DNA of 64,000 nucleotides from DASSJF01 sp035934535 (GTDB taxonomy: Bacteria; Sysuimicrobiota; Sysuimicrobiia; Sysuimicrobiales; Segetimicrobiaceae): contig DASYXS010000167.1 in the NCBI GenBank assembly GCA_035934535.1, forward strand, positions 1-64,000, read 5' to 3'. Shown one piece after another: positions 1 through 7,591 of the stretch. Under the pieces are notes generated by a model. That model saw nothing but the letters and a program-made list of their open reading frames with translations. It had not been told where the DNA came from and made no database searches. Both the position numbers and the translations under genes were made by a program. Each line of letters opens with the position of its first letter. Position 1 is the stretch's first letter.

Positions 1-88
1 AACACGCCGTCATGGACGCGCGATAAGACATGCAACCGTTGGTGCTCCCGCTGGTTCAAGGTGATCGTCTCCCTGGTCATTCTCCCAG

Positions 89-139
89 GGTGACAGATTC
101 ACTGACCTGTTAAGGGGTGACAAAATCATTGACCTATTA
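89..139. repeat. Two imperfect 24-bp direct repeats of TGACA-type, possible IS end
   Basis: Two copies, at 89-112 and 116-139, match at 20 of 24 positions. Each begins GGTGACA and contains TGACCT. A weaker third copy may lie at 60-78. Tandem repeats of this TGACA...TGACC kind occur at the termini of IS21-like and related elements, so this may be the end of an insertion sequence whose body lies outside the window. No transposase frame is recognisable in bases 1-93, and the local G+C is lower than in the flanking genes. Confidence 0.4.
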
Positions 140-157
140 CACTACCGCTCGCCGGCG

Positions 158-187
158 TTGACCAGTCCGCGCCACGCCTCCTATACT
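158..187 (+). promoter_or_regulatory. Promoter of the DJ-1/PfpI gene
   Basis: A -35 box TTGACC (158-163) is followed after 18 bases by a -10 box TATACT (182-187). This predicts a start near 194 and a leader of about 40 bases carrying GGAGG before the ATG at 233. It lies just downstream of the putative IS end. Confidence 0.55.
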
Positions 188-232
188 AAGACCGCGCCAA
201 TCTACACGATCTACACCCCCGGAGGTGCCTGC

Positions 233-775
233 ATGGAGCTTACCGGCAAGCGGGTCGCCGTCCTCGCCGAGAACTACTACGAGAACCTCGAGTTGTGGTA
301 CCCGGTCATGCGTTTTCGCGAGGCCGGGGCGACCGTGACGATCGTCGGCCCGAAGGCCGGCGAGGCGTACAAGAGCAAGGAAGGGTATCCTGCCAAGGCC
401 GATATTTCCATGGAGGACGCGAAGGCGTCCGACTTCGACGCGGTCATCGTGCCGGGCGGCTACGCGCCGGATCACATGCGCCGCCACCAGGCGATGCTGC
501 GGCTCGTCCGCGAGGCGTTCCAGCAGGGCAAGGTTGTCGCGTCGATCTGCCACGCCGGGTGGGTGCCGATCTCGGCCGGGATCCTGAAGGGCAAGACCAT
601 GACCTGCGTCAGCGCGATCAAGGACGACGTCATCAACGCCGGCGCGACCTACGTCGACAAGGAAGTGGTCGTCGACGGCAACCTGATCTCGTCGCGGACG
701 CCCGCGGACCTGCCGGCGTTCTGCCGGGAGATCATCAAGGCACTGAGCGTCGTCAAGGTCGGGGCGCGGGCGTAA
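233..775 (+). CDS. DJ-1/PfpI family protein (glutamine amidotransferase-like)
   Basis: This 180-residue protein has the full DJ-1/PfpI fold pattern: a beta strand KRVAVLAENYYENLE at the N-terminus, the VIVPGGYAPD segment, and the nucleophile elbow ASICHAGW with the catalytic cysteine. Family members act as peptidases, glyoxal/protein deglycases or chaperone-like stress proteins, and which activity applies cannot be read from the sequence. The ATG at 233 is chosen because GGAGGTG precedes it by a normal distance and because the extra 25 residues from an upstream ATG at 158 would overlap the promoter. The MBL gene follows after 41 bases, so the two may be co-transcribed. Confidence 0.9.
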   Translation: MELTGKRVAVLAENYYENLELWYPVMRFREAGATVTIVGPKAGEAYKSKEGYPAKADISMEDAKASDFDAVIVPGGYAPDHMRRHQAMLRLVREAFQQGKVVASICHAGWVPISAGILKGKTMTCVSAIKDDVINAGATYVDKEVVVDGNLISSRTPADLPAFCREIIKALSVVKVGARA

Positions 776-816
776 CGGCAGACGGACACCATACGCCGGG
801 CCGGCCGGACGCCGCG

Positions 817-1476
817 ATGATCATCGAGGGATTTCCGGTCGGCCCGGTCGCCGCAAACTGTTACATCTTCGGGGATGACGCGACTCGCGACGTGTTCGTG
901 ATCGACCCCGGGGACGAGGCCGAGCGCATCCTCGCGGCGCTGCGGCACCTGAACGCACGCCCGATCGCGATTGTGAACACGCACGGCCACTTCGATCATG
1001 TCCAGGCCGTCGACGCCGTGCGCCGCGCGACGCACGTGCCGTTCTGGATCCACGAAGCCGAGCGGCCGGTGCTCGACACCGGGCCCGCCCGGGCGAAAAT
1101 GCTGTTTGGGATCGATCTGCCGCCGTCGCCGGTGCCGGACCGCTGGCTCACCGAAGGCGACGTGGTGCGCGCCGGCAGTCTGCAATTGACGGTCCGGCAC
1201 ACGCCCGGCCACAGTCCCGGCGGCGTGTGCCTCATCGGCGACGGTCTGGTGTTTACCGGCGACACGCTGTTCGCCGGCAGCGTCGGCCGGACGGATCTCC
1301 CCGGCGCCAATCAAGACCAGCTGTTCGCGTCGATCGCGCGGGTGCTGCTGCCGCTGCCCGACGAGACCGTCTGCTATCCCGGCCACGGACCCGAGACGAC
1401 GATCGGCGAAGAGAAGCGGAGCAATCCGTTCGTCGAGCCGCTCGTCCGGGCGTCGCAGCGGCCGCATCGCGCCTGA
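817..1476 (+). CDS. Metallo-beta-lactamase fold hydrolase (glyoxalase II-like)
   Basis: A 219-residue single-domain MBL-fold hydrolase. The metal-binding signature THGHFDH (residues about 54-60), a second histidine in HTPGHSPGG, an aspartate in FTGDTLF and a C-terminal histidine in YPGHGPETT are all present, so a dinuclear metal site should be intact. The length and the 'GHGPET-IGEEKR-NP' ending match the bacterial glyoxalase II-like group that hydrolyses thioesters such as S-lactoylglutathione or analogues. It lacks the extra C-terminal domain of classical GloB. It follows the DJ-1 gene closely, and both families are linked to methylglyoxal detoxification, which is an inference from context only. 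Confidence 0.9.
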   Translation: MIIEGFPVGPVAANCYIFGDDATRDVFVIDPGDEAERILAALRHLNARPIAIVNTHGHFDHVQAVDAVRRATHVPFWIHEAERPVLDTGPARAKMLFGIDLPPSPVPDRWLTEGDVVRAGSLQLTVRHTPGHSPGGVCLIGDGLVFTGDTLFAGSVGRTDLPGANQDQLFASIARVLLPLPDETVCYPGHGPETTIGEEKRSNPFVEPLVRASQRPHRA

Positions 1477-1528
1477 CGGCCGCGCCGCGCGGAAGGACCG
1501 TGCCGGCCCCACGAGAAATACGCGCGCG

Positions 1529-2332
1529 ATGAGCACCCGCGTCGAGACCCCCCAGGACCTCAGCCCGCGAGAACTGCGCGCGCGCATCCGGCGCGGCGAG
1601 TGGCGGAAGTCAACGGTGGGACTCGCCGCCGGGTACGCCCAGGCCAATCTGGTCGTACTGCCGCGAGACGCGGCGTACGACTTCCTCGTTTTTTGCCAGC
1701 GGAACCCAAAGCCGTGCCCGCTCGTCGAGGTGACGGACCCCGGCAACCCGGAGCCGGCCGTCACGGCGCCCGGCGCCGATCTGCGGGTGGACGTGCCCAA
1801 ATACCGAGTGCACCGGCGCGGGCGGCCGGTGACCGAAGAAGACGACATCCGATCGTACTGGCGCGACGATCTCGTCGCCTTTCTGCTGGGATGCTCGTTT
1901 ACGTTCGAGGGCGCGCTGCAGCGGGTGGGCATCCCGGTCCGCCACATCGACTGCGGCCGCAACGTGCCGATGTACGTGACGTCCACGCCGTGCCGGTCCG
2001 CCGGCGCGCTGCACGGGCCAATGGTCGTCAGCATGCGCCCGCTGCCGGCGGCGCACGTCCCGCGCGCCGTGCTGATCTCGGGCCGCTACACGCGGGCGCA
2101 CGGCGCCCCGGTGCACATCGGCGATCCCGCGACGATCGGGATCAAGGATCTCAGCCGTCCAGACTACGGCGAGCCGCCGGTGATCGAGCCCGGCGAGGTG
2201 CCGGTGTTCTGGGCCTGCGGCGTGACGCCGCAGGCGGTGGCGATGACCGCGGGCGTCGAGTTCATGATCACCCACGCTCCGGGCCACATGTTCGTGACCG
2301 ATCTTCTCGACGAGGACCTCGCCGGCGGATAG
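1529..2332 (+). CDS. DUF1445 putative hydro-lyase (YcsI / D-glutamate cyclase-like)
   Basis: This 267-residue protein matches the DUF1445 family along its whole length. Typical segments are the N-terminal LSPRELRARIRRGEW, the central FLLGCSFTFEGAL, the invariant RNVPMYVTSTPC and the late FWACGVTPQ and ITHAPGHMFVTD. In Bacillus subtilis the homologue YcsI is encoded beside the 5-oxoprolinase genes ycsF/kipI/kipA, and related mitochondrial proteins are D-glutamate cyclases, so a role in 5-oxoproline or acidic amino-acid metabolism is plausible. A PxpA (YcsF) gene lies 3 kb downstream on the same strand, but PxpB and PxpC are not in the window. Confidence 0.88.
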   Translation: MSTRVETPQDLSPRELRARIRRGEWRKSTVGLAAGYAQANLVVLPRDAAYDFLVFCQRNPKPCPLVEVTDPGNPEPAVTAPGADLRVDVPKYRVHRRGRPVTEEDDIRSYWRDDLVAFLLGCSFTFEGALQRVGIPVRHIDCGRNVPMYVTSTPCRSAGALHGPMVVSMRPLPAAHVPRAVLISGRYTRAHGAPVHIGDPATIGIKDLSRPDYGEPPVIEPGEVPVFWACGVTPQAVAMTAGVEFMITHAPGHMFVTDLLDEDLAGG

Positions 2333-2354
2333 CGTCCGCGTCCCCACGGACGGC

Positions 2355-2996
2355 GTGGAGCTGGACGGCGACCTTGCCGCCCCGGCCGGCGGCCGGGGCG
2401 TCGTGCTGTTCGCGCACGGCAGCGGCAGCAGCCGCCTCAGCCCCCGCAACCGGCGCGTCGCCGCCGCCCTGCAGTCGCTCGGCGTCGGAACGCTGCTGAT
2501 CGACCTGCTCACGCGCGACGAGGAAGCCGTGGATCAGCGGACGGCGGAGCTGCGGTTCGACATCGCCCTGCTGGCCCGGCGCCTCGGCGGCATCGTGGAG
2601 TGGCTGGCGGCTCGGCCGGAGGGGCGCGGGGGCGCGATCGGGGTCTTCGGAGCGAGCACGGGCGCGGCGGCCGCCGCGATCGCCGCGGCCGGACATCCGG
2701 ATCTGGTCGGCGCCGTCGTGTCCCGGGGCGGCCGGATCGATCTTGCGGGCGACGGCGTGCTGGAGCGCCTGCGGGTCCCCACGCTGCTGATCGTCGGCGA
2801 CCGGGATGTGCCGGTGCTGCGGTTGAACGAGGCGGCGCTCGCCCGCATCCGCGGCGTGCGCGCGCTCGCGATCGTGCCCGGCGCCTCGCACCTTTTCGAG
2901 GAGCCCGGGACGCTCGACGAGGTGGTGCGTCTCGCCGGCATGTGGTTCGGGCAGTGTCTCGGCGGAAGGAGTTCCGGTCCGGAAGGCCAATCATAG
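2355..2996 (+). CDS. Dienelactone-hydrolase-like alpha/beta hydrolase
   Basis: A roughly 213-residue alpha/beta hydrolase of the dienelactone-hydrolase type often found beside or fused to phosphoribosyltransferase domains. Seen are the early VLFAHGSGSS oxyanion strand, the nucleophile-elbow region GVFGASTGAAAA, an acid in VGDRDVPVL and the histidine in GASHLFEEPG. The GTG at 2355 is the first usual start codon in the frame. However, the frame stays open back to 2298 and the residues just before it (SVRVPTDG) look like a genuine family N-terminus, so translation may begin slightly upstream, overlapping the DUF1445 gene, at a non-standard codon. The substrate is unknown. Confidence 0.8.
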   Translation: MELDGDLAAPAGGRGVVLFAHGSGSSRLSPRNRRVAAALQSLGVGTLLIDLLTRDEEAVDQRTAELRFDIALLARRLGGIVEWLAARPEGRGGAIGVFGASTGAAAAAIAAAGHPDLVGAVVSRGGRIDLAGDGVLERLRVPTLLIVGDRDVPVLRLNEAALARIRGVRALAIVPGASHLFEEPGTLDEVVRLAGMWFGQCLGGRSSGPEGQS

Positions 2997-3027
2997 CGCC
3001 CACATTATTGCTCGAGGGGGGTACTGG

Positions 3028-3426
3028 ATGAAATTCTCGCGCGTTACGTTCTTCGCACTCATCGTGCTGGCCGCGGCAGGCGTCGTATCCTACGCCGCGG
3101 CGCCCGGCCCGAACATTCTCGGCACCGCCAAGTTCCCGATCACCGTGAAGGCGGGCGACTATGATCTCATCGCACAGGTCATCGATCTGCCGCCGGGCGG
3201 CATGGTGCCGAAGCATACCCACGGCGGCCCCGTCGTCGTGCAGGTGATCTCCGGCGAGATCACGCTGACGGATGCGACCGGCTCGAAGACCGTGAAGGCC
3301 GGCGGGATGTTCACTGAAAATCCGGGCACCGTGCATTCGGCCGCGAACACCGGGTCGGTCCCGACGCGGGTGGCGGTGAGTTACCTGATCCCGAAGGGCG
3401 CCGAAGTCATTACGATCGTGAAGTAA
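3028..3426 (+). CDS. Secreted cupin-domain protein
   Basis: A 132-residue protein with an N-terminal signal peptide (a basic start, then FFALIVLAAAGVVSYAAA) followed by one cupin_2 barrel. The barrel carries the metal-binding motif 1 HTHGG...E (residues about 69-83) and motif 2 in PGTVHSAAN. The exported cupin may bind a metal and a small ligand, but the function is unknown. A strong GAGGGGGG ribosome-binding site precedes the ATG by about 6 bases. The gene is followed by a long GC hairpin before the convergent hydrolase gene. Confidence 0.8.
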   Translation: MKFSRVTFFALIVLAAAGVVSYAAAPGPNILGTAKFPITVKAGDYDLIAQVIDLPPGGMVPKHTHGGPVVVQVISGEITLTDATGSKTVKAGGMFTENPGTVHSAANTGSVPTRVAVSYLIPKGAEVITIVK

Positions 3427-3455
3427 CCGCGCGGGCGCACGTCATCGAATCGACC

Positions 3456-3491
3456 GGGCCGGGGGCGCGGCCGGACGCCGGCCCCCGGCCC
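3456..3491. terminator. GC-rich hairpin between convergent genes
   Basis: Arms GGGCCGGGGGC (3456-3466) and GCCCCCGGCCC (3481-3491) form a perfect 11-bp stem around a 14-base loop, placed between the converging cupin and hydrolase genes. There is no clear T-run on either side, so it may be a weak, Rho-assisted or bidirectional terminator. Confidence 0.45.
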
Positions 3492-3529
3492 GCGATACAT
3501 CCCGGGAGACCCGCATCCGAACCTTCTCC

Positions 3530-4411
3530 TCAGCCCCGGTCGTCCGGAATCATCGACGAACGGCCCACTGAGCGTGGGTCGCGCGACGGCCACCGTCCCG
3601 ACTCCGCAAGCGTGAGAAACTCCAGTACCGCGGCGTTGAACGCCGCGGGCTCCTCGAGATTCACGACGTGGCCCGCGTTCGGCACGACGAGCAGGCCGGC
3701 CGTCTTGATTTGCCGTTTCATGAACACGCCGGGCTCGAGACACGGCTCGTCCTCGTCGCCGGTCACGATCAGGGTCGGGACCGTCAACCGCGCGAGGCGG
3801 TCTTGCAGCGAATAGACCGTCGGCCGCCGTCCCTGCACGCCCCGCAGCGTCATCGCGCTGCCGGTCGTAGAGTGTCGCGCGAGCGCGTCGGCGAACGCGC
3901 GCCAGCCCTGCGGGTCCTTGCGCTGGAACTGCACCCGCATCGGGCCCTCCGCGTACAGCGGCGCCACCGCCGCCATCCCGGTTCGCTGGATGCGTTCGCC
4001 GAGCGCGTCCGCGTCCCGCTGGAACGCGTCGGGCGTGTCGGAGCCATAGCCGCAGCCGGCGACGACCAGCGACCGCGCCAGGTCGGGGTAGCGAAGGCCG
4101 AAGTGGAGCGTCGCATAACCGCCCATCGATAGGCCGCAGACGTGCGCCGGCCCGCCGGCGACCTGCTCGACGATGCCGCGCAGATCGTCGACGGCGATGT
4201 CCTGCGAGTACGCTTCGAGGCTCTCCGGCACGTCCGACGGCGGATACCCGCGGGCGTTGTAGGTGATCACCCGGTACCGGCGGGCGAAGTAGGCGACCTG
4301 CGGGTCCCAGCTGCGGCAGTCGCCGGCGAATTCGTGCACGAAGACGAGCGGGGTGCCCTGCCCGGCGGCCTCATAGTAGAGCCGGACGCCGTTGACCGAC
4401 GCGTGGGGCAT
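3530..4411 (-). CDS. Alpha/beta hydrolase (haloperoxidase/3-oxoadipate lactonase-like)
   Basis: A 293-residue alpha/beta hydrolase with all three catalytic elements visible: serine in the elbow HVCGLSMGGYA (about residue 94), aspartate in VTGDEDEPC and histidine in PNAGHVVNLEEP. The oxyanion segment VFVHEFAGDCRSWDPQ is typical of 3-oxoadipate enol-lactonase and non-haem haloperoxidase relatives. The N-terminal MPHASVNGVRLYYE is a normal family start. The substrate cannot be assigned. It sits 13 bases downstream of the oxidoreductase gene on the same strand, so the two are likely co-transcribed. Confidence 0.85.
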   Translation of the reverse strand: MPHASVNGVRLYYEAAGQGTPLVFVHEFAGDCRSWDPQVAYFARRYRVITYNARGYPPSDVPESLEAYSQDIAVDDLRGIVEQVAGGPAHVCGLSMGGYATLHFGLRYPDLARSLVVAGCGYGSDTPDAFQRDADALGERIQRTGMAAVAPLYAEGPMRVQFQRKDPQGWRAFADALARHSTTGSAMTLRGVQGRRPTVYSLQDRLARLTVPTLIVTGDEDEPCLEPGVFMKRQIKTAGLLVVPNAGHVVNLEEPAAFNAAVLEFLTLAESGRWPSRDPRSVGRSSMIPDDRG

Positions 4412-4424
4412 GCTGCGCCTCCCC

Positions 4425-5345
4425 TCAGGCCGGCCGCCGCGGAGGCGTGCCGGCCGCGCGCACCTCGACGCCGAGCGCGCGCTCCCAGACCTTGATGAGC
4501 GCGATCGTGTCCTCGCCGTCGAGGCCCAGGCCCCGCGCGAGCGCGTAGGTCAAAAGCGCCCCGGCCGTCATCGGCTGCGCGTGGTTGACTTCCTCGGCGA
4601 GCTCTCGCCCGAGCCGCAGATCCTTGTGCCCGAGTTCGAGCCGGAACGAGGGCGCGAAGTCGTTTCTGAGAATGCGCGCGCCGCGGCCCGGAATGGCGAA
4701 CGTGGCCCCGGAGCCGGCGCCCAGCGCGTCGAGCATCTGCTGCGGGTCGAGCCCGAGCCGCACGCCGAGCGGCAGAACCTCCGCGAGCAGCGCCATCGAT
4801 CCCTGGGAGAGCATCTGGTTCAGGAGCTTGGTGACGTGCCCCGTGCCGGGCGGCCCCATGTGCATGACGGTACGGCCCATCGCCTTGAGCGCGGGACGCA
4901 CGCGCCCGACCGGTTCCGGTTCCCCGCCGACGTAGATCGTGAGGGTCCCCTCGGTCGCGCCGCGCACGCCCCCGGTGATCGGCGCATCGACCATCGCCAC
5001 GCGCCGCTCGCGGAGGCGCGCGGCGAGCATCCGCGTCGACGCCGGGCGGCTCGTCCCCATGTCCACGAACACGGCGCCGTCGCGCGCGGATTCGAGCACG
5101 CCGTCCGGGCCGAGCACGACCTCTTCGACCTCGGTCGAGGTCGGCACGCAGGCGATGATGATCGTGGCGTCCGCGATGAGGTCGCGCCGCGACGCGGCGA
5201 TGCGGGCGCCCTGCGCTTGGAGGGCGTGCGCGGGCTCGGCGCGCCGGTGCACGACCGTCGTCACGGGGAAGCCGCGGCGCAGGAGGTTGGCGGCCATGGG
5301 CTGCCCCATCGCGCCGACGCCGAGAAAACCGATGCGTTCGCTCAT
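4425..5345 (-). CDS. NAD(P)-dependent beta-hydroxyacid dehydrogenase (3-hydroxyisobutyrate dehydrogenase family)
   Basis: A 306-residue member of the beta-hydroxyacid dehydrogenase family. The Rossmann nucleotide-binding loop GFLGVGAMGQPMAANLLRRG is at residues 6-25, the substrate-binding signature DAPITGGVRGATEGTL is central, and the catalytic lysine lies in GTGHVTKLLNQML. The enzyme should oxidise or reduce a short 3-hydroxy acid such as 3-hydroxyisobutyrate, tartronate semialdehyde or a gamma-hydroxybutyrate analogue. Which one is not readable from the sequence. The ATG at 5345 gives a standard N-terminus directly before the Rossmann fold. The gene is divergent from pxpA across 139 bases. 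Confidence 0.9.
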   Translation of the reverse strand: MSERIGFLGVGAMGQPMAANLLRRGFPVTTVVHRRAEPAHALQAQGARIAASRRDLIADATIIIACVPTSTEVEEVVLGPDGVLESARDGAVFVDMGTSRPASTRMLAARLRERRVAMVDAPITGGVRGATEGTLTIYVGGEPEPVGRVRPALKAMGRTVMHMGPPGTGHVTKLLNQMLSQGSMALLAEVLPLGVRLGLDPQQMLDALGAGSGATFAIPGRGARILRNDFAPSFRLELGHKDLRLGRELAEEVNHAQPMTAGALLTYALARGLGLDGEDTIALIKVWERALGVEVRAAGTPPRRPA

Positions 5346-5484
5346 GCGGGGTGGTTCGGGCCGGCGCAAAGTCCCTCCTGGCAGGAGGCTGCGAAGCGGC
5401 CGGAGGTCCCGCATCAGACGGGGCGGGCAGGGCTTCCTCCCGGCCGGACCGTACAAACCGTGCAGCAGACAGGAGGGATCCCGC

Positions 5485-6258
5485 GTGCCCCGCACGATCG
5501 ACCTCAACAGCGACCTCGGCGAGAGCTTCGGCGCCTACACGATCGGCAACGACGAGGCGATGATGCCGGAGATCACATCCGCGAACGTGGCCTGCGGGTT
5601 TCATGGGGGCGATCCCGCCGTCATGGAACGCACCGTCCGCCTGGCTCGCGCGCACGGGGTGGGCGTTGGGGCGCATCCCGGGTTCCCCGATCTCGTCGGG
5701 TTCGGCCGGCGCGAGATGCGGCTGTCGTCCGACGACATCCGCGCCATTCACGTCTATCAGATCGGGGCGCTGTGGGCGTTCGCGCGCGCCGAGGGGCTTC
5801 CGCTGCAGCACGTGAAGTCGCACGGCGCGCTCGGCAACATGGCGTGGAAGGACGAGGCGTGGTCGCGCGCGATCGCCGCCTCGATCGCGGCCGTCGATCG
5901 GACGCTGATCGTCGTCGCGCTTTCGGGCACGGTGCTCGAGCGTGTGTGCCGGGAGGCGGGCCTTCGGGTGGCCTCCGAGGCCTACGCGGACCGCGGGTAC
6001 GACCGGGATGGGTTGCTCGTCAGCCGGGCCAAGCCGGGGTCGCTGATCACCGATCCCGATGCGGTGGCGCGGCGCGTCGTGCGGATGGTCACCGAGGGCG
6101 TCGTGGACACCGCCGATGGCGCCGAGGTGCGCGTGCAGGCCGACACGATTTGCTTCCACGGCGACACACCGGGGGCGCCGCGGCTCGTGCACGCCGCGCG
6201 GGAGGCGCTGCGGCGCGCGGGCGTGGACGTCGCACCGATGGGCCGATGGCTCAACTAA
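5485..6258 (+). CDS. pxpA: 5-oxoprolinase subunit A (LamB/YcsF family)
   Basis: A 257-residue LamB/YcsF protein. The invariant N-terminal block TIDLNSDLGESFG, the NVACGFHGGDP segment, GVGAHPGFPDLVGFGRR, the HVKSHGALGNM block and the late TICFHGDTPGA are all present. In the bacterial PxpABC complex, PxpA cooperates with PxpB and PxpC in ATP-dependent cleavage of 5-oxoproline to glutamate. Neither partner is in this window. The start is a GTG preceded by AGGAGGG with normal spacing. The following gene starts 65 bases later on the same strand. Confidence 0.92.
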   Translation: MPRTIDLNSDLGESFGAYTIGNDEAMMPEITSANVACGFHGGDPAVMERTVRLARAHGVGVGAHPGFPDLVGFGRREMRLSSDDIRAIHVYQIGALWAFARAEGLPLQHVKSHGALGNMAWKDEAWSRAIAASIAAVDRTLIVVALSGTVLERVCREAGLRVASEAYADRGYDRDGLLVSRAKPGSLITDPDAVARRVVRMVTEGVVDTADGAEVRVQADTICFHGDTPGAPRLVHAAREALRRAGVDVAPMGRWLN

Positions 6259-6322
6259 CCACCGCCGCGCCGCCGTTCGGGGCCACGGCCGCCGCACGGG
6301 GATCGATGTTTCCGTCCGCGGC

Positions 6323-7240
6323 ATGATGCGCGCAGTCTCGGTGCTCCCCTACGACTGGCGGCTGACGATCGCCGCCATCGACCAGAACGGCACCGAGATG
6401 GAACGCGCGCGCCTGCGCGGCATCCTCGGACGGCCGCGCCCGGACACGAAGATCATCCGCACGATCGAGGCGCGCCAGAACGAGGACGGCGGCTTCCCGC
6501 ATCAGATGGCGTCCGGGCGTCTCTCGACGATCGACGCGACCACGACGGCGCTCGAATGGCTGTGGGACCTCGGGCTGGCGGAGAGCCCCTACGCCGAGCG
6601 CGCGTGCACCTACCTGCTGTCGACCCAGCGGCCGGACGGCGCCTGGGACGAGCCGCCCGGAGTGCTGCGGTATTCGCCGCCGCCGCCGCGCCTGCTGCCG
6701 GGCGATCCGCGCGTGCGCTGCCGGGCCACGGCGCTCGTGGCGTTCTGGCTGGCCAGGGCGGGATACCGCGGCGACGCGCCGCGCCGCGGCGTCGACTACG
6801 TGGCGGCGCGCCAAGCCCCGGACGGGCGTGTGCTGGGATTCCGCGAGACGACGTGGCTGCTGGCCGCCGCGTCGTCGCTGCTCGAAGGACCGGCGTCGGC
6901 GGCGGCCGTGCGCGCGCTGGAGTCTCTGGCCGCCGTGCCGGACAGCCGCTGGAGCGCAGGAGCGCTCGCGGGGCTGCTGGATTGTCTCGGAGCGGCGGGA
7001 CTGTCGCGGTCGGTCGCGGTGATCGCCCGCGGCGCCGACCGGCTTCGCGCGCTCGTCCGGCCGGACGGCACCTGGCTCTCCGAAGAAGGCGAGGCGTATC
7101 ATACGGACGTGACGCTCTCGGCGCTGCGGGCGCTCGTCCTTCACGGTGCGGTCGAGCCGGCCGACCTGCCGGCCGGCACGCGGCCGGCCGTCATGAAATT
7201 AGAGCGGCCGGCGGCCGGTGCGGAGGAAGCGACGGCATGA
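6323..7240 (+). CDS. Prenyltransferase/squalene-cyclase-like repeat protein
   Basis: This 305-residue protein consists of alpha/alpha-toroid repeats of the prenyltransferase/squalene-oxidase type. The diagnostic motif is seen at least twice as Q-x-x-D-G-x-[WF] (RQNEDGGFP, TQRPDGAWDE), with degenerate later copies such as RPDGTWLSEEGE near the C-terminus. It lacks the DxDD catalytic motif of squalene-hopene cyclases, so it may be a binding or regulatory relative rather than a terpene cyclase. Two ATG codons (6323 and 6326) are adjacent and either may serve. Its stop overlaps the start of the next gene (ATGA), implying translational coupling. Confidence 0.75.
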   Translation: MMRAVSVLPYDWRLTIAAIDQNGTEMERARLRGILGRPRPDTKIIRTIEARQNEDGGFPHQMASGRLSTIDATTTALEWLWDLGLAESPYAERACTYLLSTQRPDGAWDEPPGVLRYSPPPPRLLPGDPRVRCRATALVAFWLARAGYRGDAPRRGVDYVAARQAPDGRVLGFRETTWLLAAASSLLEGPASAAAVRALESLAAVPDSRWSAGALAGLLDCLGAAGLSRSVAVIARGADRLRALVRPDGTWLSEEGEAYHTDVTLSALRALVLHGAVEPADLPAGTRPAVMKLERPAAGAEEATA

Positions 7241-7590
7241 GCGAGCAGGTGATCAAGTCACTGCAGACGATGTTCAGCGAAGCGCTCGAGGAGCGCCGGG
7301 GCATCGTGGTCTATTCGCGGCTCGAGCCGGCGGAGATGGACCGCATGGCGCGGCGCGTCGAGCGCGAGACATTGGAGAAGCTCCGCGGCGCGCTGCCGGA
7401 CGAAACGATCGATCAGCGGGTGCTCGACCTGCGGGGACGGCTGACGCGCATGGAGGGGGACCTGGCCGAGCTCGGCGAGGTCGGCGACATCCGCGAAGCC
7501 AGCCGGCAGCTGCAGACCGACGAAATCATCTGGCAGGCGTTCGAAGACATCGCCTGGATGCTCGGTTTCAACGAGGCGCGGCGCGAATAA
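7237..7590 (+). CDS. Small acidic helical protein, unknown function
   Basis: A 117-residue hydrophilic, mostly helical protein rich in Glu and Arg. No signal peptide, membrane segment or catalytic motif is seen, and I do not recognise the family. It starts with ATG at 7237, overlapping the stop of the squalene-cyclase-like gene by four bases, and ends one base before the GTG of the M20 peptidase gene. It is therefore the middle gene of a three-gene unit and could be an accessory of one of its neighbours. Confidence 0.75.
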   Translation: MSEQVIKSLQTMFSEALEERRGIVVYSRLEPAEMDRMARRVERETLEKLRGALPDETIDQRVLDLRGRLTRMEGDLAELGEVGDIREASRQLQTDEIIWQAFEDIAWMLGFNEARRE

Positions 7591-7591
7591 G

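Noticed and set aside
4392..6326. A 644-codon plus-strand frame over the dehydrogenase and PxpA genes
   Set aside because: Wrong frame or strand for both conserved proteins; no domain.
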